Notes: generated from the letters alone by a model not told the origin. A stretch of 64,000 bases of DNA from Pelargonium tetragonum (GCA_036897445.1 JAYMTL010000082.1:1-64000), one strand, 5' to 3'. Positions 1 to 14,000 are shown, numbered from the stretch's first letter. Made by a program: numbers and translations.

Positions 1-670
1 TCTAACAGGATACATAAGAATATAGCACTCTCTTAATCTGGGATTGAAGGTAAAGGTGTTTAAGTAAGATAGAAACATGAGCTTAGAGGTCTGAATCGTG
101 CTAATGTTTAAGCTGGCAAAGAATTAAATGGAATAGCAGGTGTAGCTAGATAACTGATTCTAGTCTAAGAAGTCCTCTGTCATTCCCAGCTTGTTTCTTA
201 GGAACCTACTATAAAGACTCTTGCTAATTGAAGGCAGGCTGTGGCAGGCATTCTAAGACAGAAAAGAATGATATTTCCTTTGAGAGTCTTTTCATTACCC
301 TTACTAGACTGTGAAATACATGTCTTTGTGTTCAGGGTTTTGGAGTTGTTGTCAAGGCTGCTAAAGGTGCTAGTTGATTCTAAGACTGACTTCAATTTAT
401 GAGAGAGTTTTAGATCATAATCTTAGATAGAAGTTCCTGTAGTTTATGAAGGAGTAAATTAATGTCTTCAGCTTTGGGTGCGAATGTCCTTGTAATGGGC
501 GCAGTTGTAGTAGCTAAAGGAAGCTCTTTCTTAGCAGTTGAAGTCAATAGCAGTTGAGAATGCAGTCGAAGGAAGGTGAACTAGGCGCCAAGGTAAGCTA
601 TTGGGATAGCTGGTGTTGCTACAGAATTCTCTTTTTTTAGGAGAGCCAGTTCTCTTTGGAAAGTACTTAT
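1..670 (+). repeat. Left-edge zone of diverged protein-like repeats (Ala/Gly/Val-rich)
   Basis: Seen in sequence: this stretch is richer in G and in GT than what follows and contains internally related blocks. A block at about 80-165 and one at about 468-625 share AGCTT, GGT and GAAT spacing at their starts and a near-identical core near their ends (TGGAATAGCAGGTGTAGCTA versus TGGGATAGCTGGTGTTGCTA). A third block at about 334-376 reads FGVVVKAAKGAS in one frame, resembling GAVVVAKGSS in the block at 492-521. Short frames therefore encode related Ala/Gly/Val-rich peptides (GIAGVAR, AIGIAGVATEF). Inference: these are diverged copies of a coding repeat, perhaps related to the Ala/Gly-rich part of the dispersed family elsewhere in the window. 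The zone starts at the window edge, so its true left boundary is unknown. I do not recognise a protein family. Confidence 0.4.
462..557 (+). CDS. Small Ala/Gly/Val-rich open frame with Shine-Dalgarno-like leader (unrecognised)
   Basis: A 31-codon frame starts at ATG 462 and ends at TGA 555-557. It begins MSSALGANVLVMGAVVVAKG and is hydrophobic with small residues, unlike the Lys/Phe/Leu-rich chance frames typical of this window. The start is chosen because AAGGAG lies eight bases upstream (449-454), a spacing suitable for bacterial or organellar initiation. The pattern SAL...V..MGAV is also faintly like GALRRGV..GAMGAV in the dispersed copy at 38.3 kb, which suggests a distant relationship. 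The frame is very short and the surrounding repeat zone contains closed frames, so it is more likely a remnant of a longer gene than a functional peptide. No function can be assigned. Confidence 0.25.
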   Translation: MSSALGANVLVMGAVVVAKGSSFLAVEVNSS

Positions 671-2704
671 CCGATTCTGAACCTATGTACCAAGGTTTGT
701 TATGATGGACCAGTCCTTTCGGGATTTTCCCTTATTGATTGTACTAATTTCTTTGTAAATTTCTTCTATTTATTCTAATCTAATGGTATAGCAAGGAACC
801 TTACTTAGAACCTTAAACGAAGAAAGATCGGGCTAAAGCTAATAAAAACAGAATAAGTAACTAAAGTATTTAACAAAAGAAATTTTGTGTAAAAGGCATA
901 GCTGAGGAAGTGCAAAATATTTAGACTCATTAGACTTAATAGTGAGTCTATTGTATGGCTTTTTCACTACTTCACTACGCTGTATATAATAGGAAGTGCC
1001 TCAATGTATAGAATCTTTCTTCAATCTAGTCTGCTACAGGAACTTAGCACCCCTATAATAAAGAAAGTCTTTATTGACTACTTATATCGAGGATTATCCT
1101 TCTATTTCTTTTAGTTTAACACTTGTTTGATTTTTAAGATTCCCTTATTAACTGTGAGCTAAGGAAAATCTTTTATCTTGTAAGAAAAGCTCACACCCTT
1201 ATCTTTGGTATTTCCTCTTACTAACTAAACTCCGAAAGTCCTGTTAGGGGGTATAATTTTAAATACAAATTTCTACTATACTAATAAAGTATATACCTAC
1301 AGAATTAGACAAAGCGTTGAGGCTAGCCTTTATTATATAATGATAAAAAGACCTAGTAAAAGAGCTTTAAATACACAATGTACCGGACCCGTATTCTACT
1401 TTTTGAGTATGTTAAAAATAACGATCCGGAAAGGCAGAGAAAATTATATTGAGTATAGACGTTGTGAGGGAACGCTTATGCTCTAAAAATCTCTTGCACG
1501 AGAGGGGTTTGCCTTCTGCTTGTGAACTAAGGAAGTTCTGGGAATCGTTAAATTCCATGATACGAGAAGAAACAAAGAGTGTATAATTCATGACTTTTCT
1601 TTAGATTTGGCCTATAAACTAATATTACTTTACTTTTCCGTTTAATTACAAAACTCAAATTTTTAGGTTTAGCATATCCCAACTCTGTAAGGACGTGATA
1701 TATCACTACGTATTTACTCTTAATATTAACCCCTTTATTATGTCATAAAATCGATTATCCACAAGCTTCGTCATAAGTTCACGAATTTATGTAACAACCT
1801 TTTACTAAAAAGGGTTCTAAAGAGCAAGTAAACGTAATTATACCGAACTCCCTATTTTAAAAACTAGGGAACATACTCTATCTATTAGCTTGCCTTGTAA
1901 AACCCCCAACTATCTATCGAGATTTACATTAAATTGCAGGGTGCCCCTATTTATCAGAGATTTTTTTAGGATTTCTCGTAAGATACAAGCTTTTAAACCT
2001 AGGTTTAAATTTTAGCATGCAGAGGATCTTACTTGTTTAATTGTCAAGTGTAACCTGTTTTATTGGTTTATATATACGTCCCATCCATCCGTGTATTTAA
2101 GGGATTCTAATAAAACTACTATAGGTTTTTAATCACGTAAATGAACTTATAATATATCATATATAGCTTTCCTATATGGATCTCCCTGAAATTTTTTTTT
2201 TATAATTTTGACTCTAGAGCCCGTGTCCTTGTTCCTTATTGACGAACCTTTTTTCTAACCTCAAATTATACGCGGAAACCTGACAGTACAATAGAGTACC
2301 TTTTTGTTCGATAAAATTTATAATAACAGAAATAACCTTATCCAAGAGTGTCCATTAAAAGGGCCCTAAGTAAAGTACTTTTCAATAGGTTATAACTTCC
2401 CCTAAAGGAAAAGAAATGGATAACTAGAAAATTCTTAGTGGTAATCGCGCAGCGCCTGGGGTCTCGGTTATTTTTTTAGTTTCTTTTAGTTTATGTGTTA
2501 TGCTTAATATGGTATGTAAATCTTGAACACAAACCCATACTAGGCTAGGGCCTATTTTACCCTTTATTAAGCTCCGACTTTTTTCATTAATTAAGATTTA
2601 AGAGAGACTTTTTTAACATATAGGAGTGAGTTAAGAATAACCCTGCTTCTATTACACAAGCTCTCTGCTAGGTGGGAAATAAAAGAATTCAGTCAAGACT
2701 CTTT

Positions 2705-2742
2705 TTTAAAGTAAAGTATCATGTTTAAAGTAAAGTATCATG
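2705..2742. repeat. 19-bp perfect tandem duplication
   Basis: The unit TTTAAAGTAAAGTATCATG occurs twice back to back with no mismatch. Its perfection in otherwise non-repetitive spacer indicates a recent local slippage or repair event. Confidence 0.9.
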
Positions 2743-5700
2743 GGTTCTTTGGGATAAGAAAAGGCTTATTTCTAGAGTAACTATCTTATCTATAGGGCTC
2801 GCTAACTCCTTTGGTTTCGCAGGAACTTGGTCAATTTCTTTAGCGTTAAATTTATATATGCCCGTATATGATATTATAGACAAAGCAAAAGATAAAAACT
2901 AACCAGAGAGAGCTTTTTGATTACCGAATTTAATGCCAATGAACTCGATTCGAAACATAACGAAATCTAAACTTATTAGTTAACAATAAGGGACCTAGGT
3001 TATAACCGGGAAAACTTATAAATAAGTTATATCCCAGTTGCGAAGACTACTTTATTTAGACTACTTATAAAAAAAAGCTCATGTAACATAATAGGACTTC
3101 CATGAATTTTAAACTAAGCATGTAAATGTTACATATAAAACCCTTTGTAGTTGTGTATGCTCTATTAACCCATGCAAGGTCGACACTTTAAAACCTTGGT
3201 TAAACACCTAAAGTCTATGCTTTGCTTTGTATTAAAAAACTCGCCTTAGAATACCTTATACTAAAAAAAATCGAAGTCTAATATATAGGAGTTATTTACC
3301 TTTAAGCTGGGTTTCCTTTCATTTTTTTTAACCGACCAGTGGCCCCTTTTCCTGCTTTGTTAGAAAGATTTCTTAGGGCCTTTTAGAATAGCAGTTAAGT
3401 TTTTTAATTATTGTATTGCTTGAATTCTAATCTCAGCTTCAATTTAGTGCGGGTTACTCTTCTGAGTAATTTGCTTCGATAGGATAATACGGAAATCCGG
3501 TTCCGAGTTAAGAGATATTATATAAATATTAGGGCATATATATGCCCTAAATTCTTCCCCGCGAAAGGTATAAGAGCGAGGCAGGGCTTTTTATATCCCC
3601 GTAGGGAACCCTCTTTTTTATACTATTGCAAAAAGTAATACATAAATAAGAAATCATTACCAAAGCCCATACAATTAAGCTGTAAAGATTCCAATTCTTT
3701 TTCTTTATCTTTAAGTGTGTATCTTGTAAACTTGTGTACAGTAAAAACAGCTCCAAATATTAGAAATAAGTTATAAATGTAAAGTAGTATGCATAGGATA
3801 CCAGTAATTTATTAACCAAATATAAGCAGGTTCTTAGCTTCTATTAATTAATTGTGTGCCAATATATTTCCATCTGAATCTCTTTTAATGAGGAGTTTTG
3901 GAGTAAGAAAAAAGGGCTCTCTAAGTTTTTCTTTTAGGTAGTTGTGATTTGTTGTCTTTTCTAGAAAAATCTTGTTCAGCTTTATAAGAATATTAGTTTT
4001 CACTCTTATTTTTGGTATAGCAAGTACGGACCATAGCATATTAAAGAAAACTCCCTCGAGACTTAATAAGGCAGAGATGCCTTTTGGACATAAGTAACCT
4101 CGTAATTTGTAGTATTAAACTTTTTAATCTTATAAGTACCCCGGGGTTTTTTAACTTCTAGTCAACAAGTAGCGCTCCAATGTAAGATAGTGAGCTGGCT
4201 TTTTAAATTCAATTAGGTTGAGAATTACAAGATATAAATGAATTTGACTTTTGTCTGAACCCTCTTATAAAAAGAAAAAGGAAGTAAGGGAAAACCGCCT
4301 ATTGAAATTCATTTTCGGTCAACCTTAGCTTGTTTAAAGAAGCTTGATATATATGCTTTGAAGTAGAAGTAAGTGAGGTATTCTAATCTTTTTTATTTCG
4401 GAAATAGAATGTAAAGATTACTGAAAATACCCAAAAGAACACTAAATATAGGTGCTTTTTTTAGTTACGCCTATGAGATCCTTTTCTACTTAGAAATTCC
4501 TTAAAAATCAAAGGAACTTTTCTTGGTTGTTATATACTATATGACTCCTCAAGTAGCTTTACTAGCTTTTCTTTTTATTGCAATCCTAAGTAAACTAAAA
4601 GAAGGAAAGTCCAATACAAAGGCATCCACAAATTAAGGGTACAAAATCAAAAAGATTTAAGAATTTTTATAAGAAACTCACAATCACATCTAAGAAACTT
4701 GTTCCAATTCTTTGCCAAAACGCAATCCTATAGTCCCTCAAGTACTTTTTTACATTTGTTAAAATCACTGCATTTAGTCTTTAAATTTTTTTCTTATTAA
4801 TTTTCTAAATTCGACTCAAGTTGAGGGTTCCTCTTCTTTAGAAGTCCGAATATGTAACTTTAGCTTGAGGTTTTAAAGGCGCAAGGTACCCTCTAGGATT
4901 TCTAATCTTAATAAGGAGTAGTTTTGAGTATAACCTTTTACTTATATACACTAAAATGATAGGTATTCTATAGTAGTAACCCGTAAGAGTTTTTTATATA
5001 CTTATAACCAAGACCTGATCTACAGTCAAGCCTGAACTACCAAGAGCCATGAATCTTAGGAACCCTTGCGAATCGGCATAGAAATGTTGACGCTTTAGTA
5101 TTTAGTGAATACTTAAAACTACTTATTAGTAGTGGAATCCCTTAGCCCCCAAGTGCATTTAGTTTACTTGAATATAGTGCGGATATAATGCAAAACGGAA
5201 TTTGGTAAAAGCTACGCAGCATATTCATTAAGACTAAAAACAGAAGCCTATAAGCTCCCATTCTCGAGAGAACCTGTTATAAATCCGTGAAATTTTCATT
5301 ATGTTCACCGAGGGTGGTGTACAAAGTTCGAGTCTGGTACTTATTAAAGAGAAAAGAAATTTCTTTCTAAGAGGGTCTTGCTTTTGCTCTATATAAATTA
5401 CCCATATTTAAGTTTAAACTATAGACTTCCCTTATACACTTGGTACTTGTATATAAAAACATCAAACTTGTTGGACACAACCTTTCTCTACTCTTTACTC
5501 CGTGCTTCTTGAACCTTTCTTTAAAGCTTTCAGTACTAAAATAGCTTTTAGTATAGGGGATTTTAGGTATACTTCACAAAAGTCGAAGAATAGAAATTTT
5601 AGAGTCCTCCCTAACAGAAACAGAGATAATTGCATAACTTTCGAGTATGAGGTCTAATACGAAGGCTCCTTATAAAACTATGGGATGCCCTATTAAAGAA

Positions 5701-7565
5701 ATTACTACTAAGTAAACCGGGCAAACCGACATGGTAACTTAGAACTAAATATAGTGATTTCATATCTTTGTTGATGTATCCCTGAGATAAAGGAGAGAAA
5801 GTAAAAGGAATCTTATATTTCAAAAGATTTGTTCTAATTTCTAAATATAAATAGACAAGTTTCTTAACTTTTGTTACAACTTAGGAATCTTAATTAAGTT
5901 ATGCAAGGTCTGCAGTGTTAAGGAGTCCTTTTTAGTAAAGCACACCGTGTTACCATTCCCATTTCGATTTCCCGGAGGTCACTTTTTAGGTTAGTTTGGG
6001 AGCTAATTATGGGATACCGCAAGGGGGTAAATCTTGGTATAAAAACTAAGAACCCTTTTATCGACGTATGGGATATCTACAACCTTAGGATTTCCTATAA
6101 AAAAGAAAAAAGTAGCCCAAATTAAGTTTTAGGGTTTTCTCCGGAAGAATATCTATATACTATATAGAAGAAAGCTCAACCTTGACTAAAAAGCCTCTGA
6201 TTGAATTGAATCTTACTTAGTGTATGACAAAAAGAGTAAGAATATTCCGGATAGGGGTTATTTTAATAAAAGGCAAGCACGAGCTATTACAACTACATTA
6301 AACGCTATCTCGTTCAATAGAAAATAACCTAAAAGAGGTTGCAGTTTGCTAACTTTATCTATGTAAGTGCGGGGATACTAGTATATTAAATTACTGGCTT
6401 TCTTATCCCCTTTAGCTGGAATTCTAAAGCAAGTGGAACCTGGGGGAAAGCCTCCCTTATTTATAGAACTCTTAACTTAAAGAGTATTTGTAACATGAAT
6501 TTTTTAACGACTTACCCCTTCTTAATTAGGAATGCTTTTTTATTTTATGCTTTTTGAATTATAAGTTTCTAAAGAGTCTTTTGAGGTACGTGTATAGTAC
6601 AGTATTTCAACTATACTTATTTTATTTATAAGGGTAGACCGCCCCGAATTTTTAATATAAACAACTCTACTAGCCCCTTTAGAATTTTCTTAGTGTGGGT
6701 TAGTTCTTTTTTTTTTCTAAACTCCAAGCTAAGTTTTAAAGATATGCAACACATATTTATCCTTTTCTTCCTGCTCAGGGATCAGGGAAGGGCTCTCGTT
6801 TTATTATAGAAATCGACTTCCAGGTGGGGCTTTTTTACAACTCTGAGTTTTATATGTGCACTTTATAAGCTTTTCTAAATCTAAATAAAGTACCCTAAAA
6901 GTTAGCTGATATGAAAATATTTAGACTCGGTTGGGCAAATCAAATAAGGAATTTAGTCTTTAATATTTATTTATAGGTCTTGGTTAAGATGAGAGGTGAG
7001 GCACATATCAAATAAAAGCAGTATCCCTTTTTTACTAGAAAACTAACAGCTTGTTTAATACTCTGTATTTTCCTGAGTTGTTTCTTATGCTAAAGCTAAA
7101 ATCTACTCGCTAACAAGAGCTATCATAAAAGTGCCCTCTTAGTTAAGATACCAAGGGTCCAATTTATATAAAACCTTTTGAAGAAAGGGCGGCATAACAT
7201 GAATTAAAAGAGTTCGAGAAAAGCTTTAGGATCCACACTGCCTCCAAATTAGGACTTTCCGAGGAAGAGGAATACCATATAATTTTAAAAAGAAAGTCAA
7301 AGTATAGTTGAAATAATAAGTATAACAGGCCAGGAACCTTGTACGCAAGTGGATTAAACAAAGGGACACTGCTAAAGTCTCGGCAATTTTAGTAGGAGCA
7401 AAATCTTTATAGTAATAAACTCCTTATGAAAAGGAAGCTATAAGATAATGCATAACCTAGATTTGATTAATAAACCCAGTAAGGTTTTGTAAAGCAGGCG
7501 AAAAAGATGTACTTTAGTACAAAAAATTTCCCTTAAATATGAGAAATTGAAGAATATGGGACGAG

Positions 7566-7584
7566 ACGAGTAGCGCGAGCTCGT
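7566..7584. repeat. Small GC-rich hairpin
   Basis: ACGAG at 7566-7570 pairs with CTCGT at 7580-7584 around a nine-base loop containing GCGCGAG. It is short and could be chance, but it is one of several GC-rich islands in AT-rich spacer. Confidence 0.3.
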
Positions 7585-10500
7585 ATAGCTTTTATTAATT
7601 GAGCTGACTCGTAAATCGTAAAAAATTTAACTAGTATACCCTTAGTCTTTTGTGGTTCAATACTAATAAGATATTTTTAAAGATCAATATCCTGCGATCG
7701 ACGTCGTTTTCAGTCAAAATCAAAAAGGGGCAGATTTTCTCTTAAGTAGGGGTTATATCCCGGATTAACTTATCATGACTGAATTAAGCCTAAATTTGAA
7801 TAGGAATGAATCTCAATCTGAATGGTTTAATTCGCCTTGTCAGTAGGACCCCTTTTAGTAATGCATATAAATTTAGGGGTGTTTACTTTACCACAAAGTA
7901 CTTCGAAACAGAAACTAAGTAGTTGGCTCTAGCCCGGGTAACACTTGTTTTTAAACTTATGCGGTGAGAACTAGAGTACCAAAAAGTCTTTCTATAACTA
8001 AGCTTTTTTTGTGCCGAACTTTACCTCTGAAGGACTTCCCTTTTATCATTTTAGAGGTGCGAGTACTCCTTGGGTGTCTCAGTAATAGTTAACACTGACA
8101 AAAGCCTTTTAGATTTACAGTTAAACTAAGATGGATTTGACTTGTTCGAGTAGTTTCCTTATATAGACTGCCTTTTTTATATAACATTTTATTCTTTTTA
8201 TAAAGGGCGCTGGTTAGAAAAAAAAGGTCTTTTCATAGGTAAAATACTAAAAAAATTAGGTAATTTTGGCATAGGAATTCCATTAAAGCAAGTTTAGGGG
8301 CCCTTATAAGTTAAGATAAGTAAGAAATTAGCAGTCTCTCCTGTAAAATTTAACCGCGTAACTTTTAAGTAAGGTATCCAAAAAAAGACTCTACAGCTTT
8401 TAGAAATAGGATTTAAATCGGGAGACTCTAGGTTTTTATAGATACAAAAAAGCCCGGAGCCAGGGGTAGCTGGTATAAAATAGATATAAAGGGGTTTAAT
8501 TTGCAGGGTAAAACCACAAGATAAAGCACCAGTATTACTTATTTTTATGGGTTTCGGTATTTTTTTTTTACTTTAGTATTGCTGTTATAAAAGTGCTCTC
8601 TTTATATGGAAGTCTTTAAATCTAACTTCTGAATCAAGAAATATGAGTACAACTAGTTAAAAGTACTCAAAATACAGAAAATGACATCGGAAAACCACTA
8701 ATTATAGCTCCAACCCTAAACCTAAAAAGTCTCATAAGCAAAGCTTTTATTTTATTGACTTCAATACTCCCACAAACTAAAAGATAAACCATACTGAGAC
8801 CTAACTATCTAACCTCGAAAATTCTATAAAGAGCTTTCTATCTACAGAAAGAGGAGCAACTCTGGAATTACAAAACTCTAATAAAGGTAATAGAACGTAA
8901 ACTAAGTCAAGGTGAAGTTGATAATAAAAAAACAAGTATCTTCTAGCTCTGGGAGTTTTAACCGAATACTTTTTAATTACTTAGCTGGAATAGAGACCCT
9001 GTATACTTTTGATATAAAGGAAGGCTCTTCTATATCCTATAATAGTTAGTAGCAACTAGGTATCTCTCTTATGAAACTTACCAAAAGGGGAAGCTTTTAT
9101 AACTAAGCAAGTAAAGAGCACCCCTTATTTAAAAGGATTTAGGTTTTTTAAGAGTGTTAAAAAAAAATTCTATTAAAACCCAATGCAACCCTTTCCTTAT
9201 AGGTTTTGTTTAGTAGACTCTGGCATGTTAAAAATCCACACAGTCTATATTCAGTAATTTAGGTTTAGCCTAGTGACTTAATTAAAAATGTAATACATTT
9301 CCTGTTTTGGATAAGGAACTCTAGAGGAGGCGTTAGGGTTCAATAGAAGGTAATTTGTGCTGACAGGGTATTCTAAAAGAAATAAAAAAGGGCTTTATAG
9401 TTCGAGTTTAAACTCGAAGGATTAAGAGTTATTGTTATTAAAAAAGGGAGAAACTTAGAATACTCCCGCCAAAAAAGAAGGTTGTATTATACCTCATAAC
9501 TTTTTTAATAACTTACTTATAGGGATTATACTCAATTCAATGTGGGCAAAATACTTAGCTTTGAATTGCTGAATAAAGTACCTTACTGAGAAAAAATCCG
9601 AGATACCTCATACTATCCCATATTTTAATCATTTCACCCCGTTTCCTTACTTACGGAATCTAGTTCATTTTTCTCTAGAAAGATTTTTTGGGTAACCTTT
9701 AATTACTACTTATAATGCTATTAAATATCAACTAAGGGTACCCCTGTACTACATATTCTTTATCAGAGTTCTACCCTTTTTAATCAAAGAAGGCGCTAGT
9801 AAACAAGTCAAACTTTATACATAAAACATAACCCTAAGCTAAGTTTTCTTAAATACACCCGGGGCTACCCTTTGAGAATATCTTAACATTACAAATTCAA
9901 ACCCATTTCTAGTTAAGCTTTCCTCGAACACCTTTACCTTTAGACTTTTTTTTAGAAGACTCCTGCATTTGCTGAGCTATATAGACGGAACTTCGTAGTA
10001 AAACTGGATCTCCTAAAACCTCCGTTATTTATAATAAGGGAGTATCCTAACGCTTTTAAAAAGTAGCATGCCCTGCGTTGTTTTTAGTGGAAAAACTCCT
10101 TAACTTAAGACTAAGAAACCCCGAATCCTTGACAGCCCGTACTTAAAAGTCTGAAACCGGGAACCTATTTAACTACTTTTCAGAAGAGTAATTGGCTAAT
10201 TCCATCCTTAAAATTTTCGTATGCTCGGAAGTCCTAACGTTCAAATTTCCCAGCTTTACAAAGTTATACCGCGCTTATACTAAAAAGGTTACTGAGGGGC
10301 TTACCTCTGCCAGGAAATAATAAACTCTTTATTTATGTCCCTAATAACCTTACATTTTCTAAATTTGAGTCCTTGTTTTGCTAAAATTTGAAAGTTTGAC
10401 TTGCGAGTTGAGCCCTTGACTTTATGCTTTTAGGGCTCCGGTTTAACTCGTAAATAATAAAAGGGTGTACTAGAACCTGCTCTACTTCGTTAACTGGATC

Positions 10501-10662
10501 GAAGAAAACAGCCCTGGGCTTTATCATTAAAATTTTTCTATTTTGACTTTTCAAACGAGGACTTTTAAACCTCTAGGGTATTTCTCTACTAAAAAACAAA
10601 ATAAACTTGTTCTTGGCTTAAACCGTAGATTGTACTTACTTTTCACTTTATTTAGAGAGTAG

Positions 10663-11030
10663 AAGCTTTTTATCTATTATATAGAGTCTCCTAGTCACTA
10701 TACTCTACTTGGCTTATCTTTCCTTGACTTACTTTTTTTAATTGGCTTTTCAGAAGTAGACACAGGAGCATTAGCTGTACTAGCTGGAGCCTTAAGCGCT
10801 ATAGGAGGGGAGCTTTACCTTATACTATAGGATAGGAGCTATTGCCTTGTGGGGGATACCCGTGTAGCTTATTGTAGTTACTGTACTTCCTATTATATCG
10901 TAGTTATAGGTAATGATACGGGGGTCTTAGGAAAGAGCTTCTCTCAACCTAAACATATAGTAGTTGTTTGAGTTTGTACTAGATAGTATAGGATTGTACT
11001 AATTGTTTTAAGCTATATTACCCTTATCAG
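10663..11030 (+). pseudogene. Dispersed membrane-protein-like family, copy A
   Basis: Seen: a 55-codon open stretch at 10663-10827 runs through a hydrophobic part (LLGLSFLDLLFLIGFSEVD) into an Ala/Gly-rich part (TGALAVLAGALSAIGG). It shares the exact 15-mer AGCTGGAGCCTTAAG (10782-10796) and the 14-mer CTATTGCCTTGTGG (10839-10852) with copy F at 38.3 kb, in the same order. It continues with GGGGGATACC (10851-10860), which copy G carries on the minus strand, followed by a hydrophobic-coding tract to about 10.91 kb. The segment near 10.97-11.03 kb resembles the region downstream of copy G. Copy A thus bridges F and G and shows they belong to one family. There is no convincing start codon and the frame is not continuous, so I treat it as a degenerate copy. 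The parent protein is not recognised. Confidence 0.6.
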
Positions 11031-14000
11031 TAAGTGTCCTAAGTTCAATCCGCTTTTGATTGATTTTTAGTATACTAGGTTGCTTTAGCGCCCCAATATC
11101 TTCGTATTCGAATACTAAACCTTTAATAATCTTCCTCTTTCCTACGAACTATTAAAGAATGTCCAGTAAAAACATTGTAGTTATGAAAAGAGCGTGCCTC
11201 GAAAAAGAAAAAGTGTAAACCAAAGTTGGAGTCTTTTTCATTCAAAAAAAGGGGGTGTTGCAGGAATACTCGTATTTGAGTGGATCCGCAGGCCTGGGGA
11301 GAAATTCTTACACATTGAATTTTAGGGGTTATATAAAAGTTCATTATAACTATTAACGAGTATAGCAATTAAAGCTCTTTTCTAGGAGAACTCTGTCAAG
11401 CGAAGTTTATTTCCTAAAGGAGCCCCATTTTTTAGGTAAGTGCAAACTGGATTTTTTCTAAAAAATTCCTTAGTAGTTTTAGTTTCAACTAGCTATAAAT
11501 ACTCTATCAGGGGAAGCTTTGGATATTTTTAGAAGGGAGTATACCCCTTTAGTTTTAGTACAGCACCCTCAACTGATACTGACAATTAGGGCGAGTTGCT
11601 TTAGGCAGAATAAAAAGATTCTATGCTCCTAAAAGTAATAAGGAAACTCATAAAAGTAGCTTTAATCTTGTGTTACCAAAAGAAACAAAAAGAAAAGAAT
11701 AAGAAATCCGCTCTCATAATGTGGAAACCATAGGATAATCAGTATACAGTAGGAAACCCCCGTATTAACTTGGAAATTCTAAAAGGGTAGCTTCGGTTGA
11801 ATTAAAAATCGCGGCTACTCTTGTAATGTAAACTCAGCGGGATTCCTAGTATATTTTTCTTTTTTGATGTAATAACTTTTTTAAACACTTGAAGGAGTAC
11901 CCTTTTTCCGGGTGTGCTGTACAAAAGCTTTTTGTGCATAGGGCTTCTTATAGTATGTATATGTTCCAATTCAATATGAGGTCTTAAAAAAAAGGGTACC
12001 TAAGTTTCTTACGGCGTTATATTGTATACAGCCACACAAATAGAATGAGTTTTTTTATTTATAAAAACCAATTTTTGTTATGCCCTATAAACCGAGCGAA
12101 TATTCAAGGGTATTTCCTGTTTGTAACTTTCTCGCGTTCACTATAACCTGGTTTTTGAAGCTTTTATAAAGTTCTATCTCCGGTACAGTGAGTTACGAAG
12201 GAAATCTTTAGTACACATAAGATAAGTTATGCCTAAAAAGTCAAATCTGATAGAACTGATATCTAGAAATGTAGGTGTTTATAGTATAGGATCCTTAAAA
12301 TTACAAGCGATAAAGTTTTTAGAATCCTATTTTGAGTTTGTACCTTGCTACTACAGCAAGAGAATGATTTTTGTTTGATATCGAAAAAGGAAATGAAAGG
12401 ATTTGAGGTAATACTATATAGACATGGCTGCATATTTGTTTTATGAAAAAGGGAGACTCCTATAAGCGCTATGCTTTACCTTACTTAAAAGGGGACTCGG
12501 GATGAGGGGTTCAAAATCAAATGGATAATGCAAGTAAATTTAATTGAATATCTTTCCTCGAAAGCTAGCCGTAAAATCTTAATTTGACTATGTAACTTAA
12601 AGCTTTGTCTTTGTAAAGCGCTCCTTAGTATAATAGCTAAACCTGTATTCTTCGAAAGCTTCATAATTACCAATTGCGTTGCTCCTCATAGAACACGGGG
12701 CTCGAACCTGTTAACTGCTCGTAATTTAACCTACCATGACAAATCCGGGGATTGGTCTTTATATAAAGGCAATGTTGCAATTAATTTCAGGTTCCTAAAA
12801 GTGCACTACTACTCAAATACCACAAGTTTTAGAAGGGATAAAAGACTCAAAAGGGTAGGTTCCTAGAGTTTCAATTTTAAGTAGAGTCGCTTCTTTTTTG
12901 AAAACTCTTTTTTTTGTAAGCTCTATCAGTTTACAATATTACATACCAAAATCCACAATTATGCCCCGAATTTTAGGAGAAAACAAAAAATGCGGGTATT
13001 AGGTACTTTATAAAGAAGGATCCGAGTACCACACAATATAAAGATTTTACAGGGTCCAGCTTGCAGAAAAACGAAAGATATAATTAAAGGGAAGTTGGCG
13101 GGTTTAGGTTAAAGTAAAAAACTTACCGGATTCTGTTAATATTACAGCGAGAAGCTTAACTATAGTTATATCCGCTAGAAAAGTAAGGAAAGGCGGCCCT
13201 TAATAGAGTTAACATAAATAGAAGGGGGTTGCCTCTTCCTCGGTTTCCAGTAAGGGGCTGCGGTAGAACTAAAGTTTATTTATATAGATAAGGTTCTCTT
13301 TTTGATCCAGTTAACGAAGTTAGTTACAAGGCTAACGTAAGGGGTTCCGGTAAAGGGGGTAGAGTTTAAGTATGCTTTTCTTTTTTCTTTAACTTTTCTA
13401 CATTCTAAAAGTCTTTATATTATAAAATATTATAAAGGATAAAGGCAATTCTTCAGGCATTTTCTTTTAGGTAGGAGGTTAACCACGACAGGGAATAAGT
13501 AACGCAGTGCTGACTAAAGTCTTAAAGTAAAGTCTGTAGCTTTTAAAGAGAGCTCTCCGTGTCTCTTTTTATAAAGTTTACTGGGGAGTCCTTAAAGAAG
13601 TTAGAAGGGAAATAGGGTTCATTTTAAAAAAGAGTAAACAACTAAGCTTAAAAAGGATTCGTGGCTATTTTAATGCGCTTAAACGCGTTTTTATAAGCTT
13701 GCCCCACATATCTAATTACTGAGGTGCAAGAAATACATATACTCAAGAATTTGGTTTCATATCAGAATTTACCTATTCTAGAAGATTAGAGAGGGCTCCT
13801 TATAATAAAGGATCTTACAAAATCTAGCCCTGCGAGCTTAATCCCACATCATATTATATAAAAATCTAAATTTTAATTGGACTTGAGGAGTCCTTTTAGT
13901 AGGAATTACTTGGGATGCCCTTACTTGTAAATCTTGTTATCATATATACGTACGTAAAGGCAATTTTTGCCCAGAAATACCAAAAAGTACCAAGCCTGAG

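Larger units (their letters stand above)
671..10640. other. Gene-free AT-rich spacer
   Basis: About 10 kb in which I see no supported gene. The open frames present (for example 63-70 codons on the minus strand near 3.6, 3.9, 5.7 and 7.2 kb) are within chance length and have no recognisable motif. The stretch carries a 19-bp tandem duplication at 2705-2742, a small GC-rich hairpin at 7566-7584 and many short purine-to-pyrimidine junctions such as GGAGTCC at 5922. Nothing else stands out. Confidence 0.6.

Noticed and set aside
10663-10827. TGALAVLAGALSAIGG compared with ATP synthase subunit c (atp9)
   Set aside because: The Gly/Ala rhythm is similar, but the conserved Arg-Asn-Pro loop and the second-helix carboxylate are absent in all copies.
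12680-12760. GGGGCTCGAACCTG on the plus strand, a possible minus-strand tRNA T-arm
   Set aside because: The T-stem has a mismatch and no acceptor or D-arm partner is visible.
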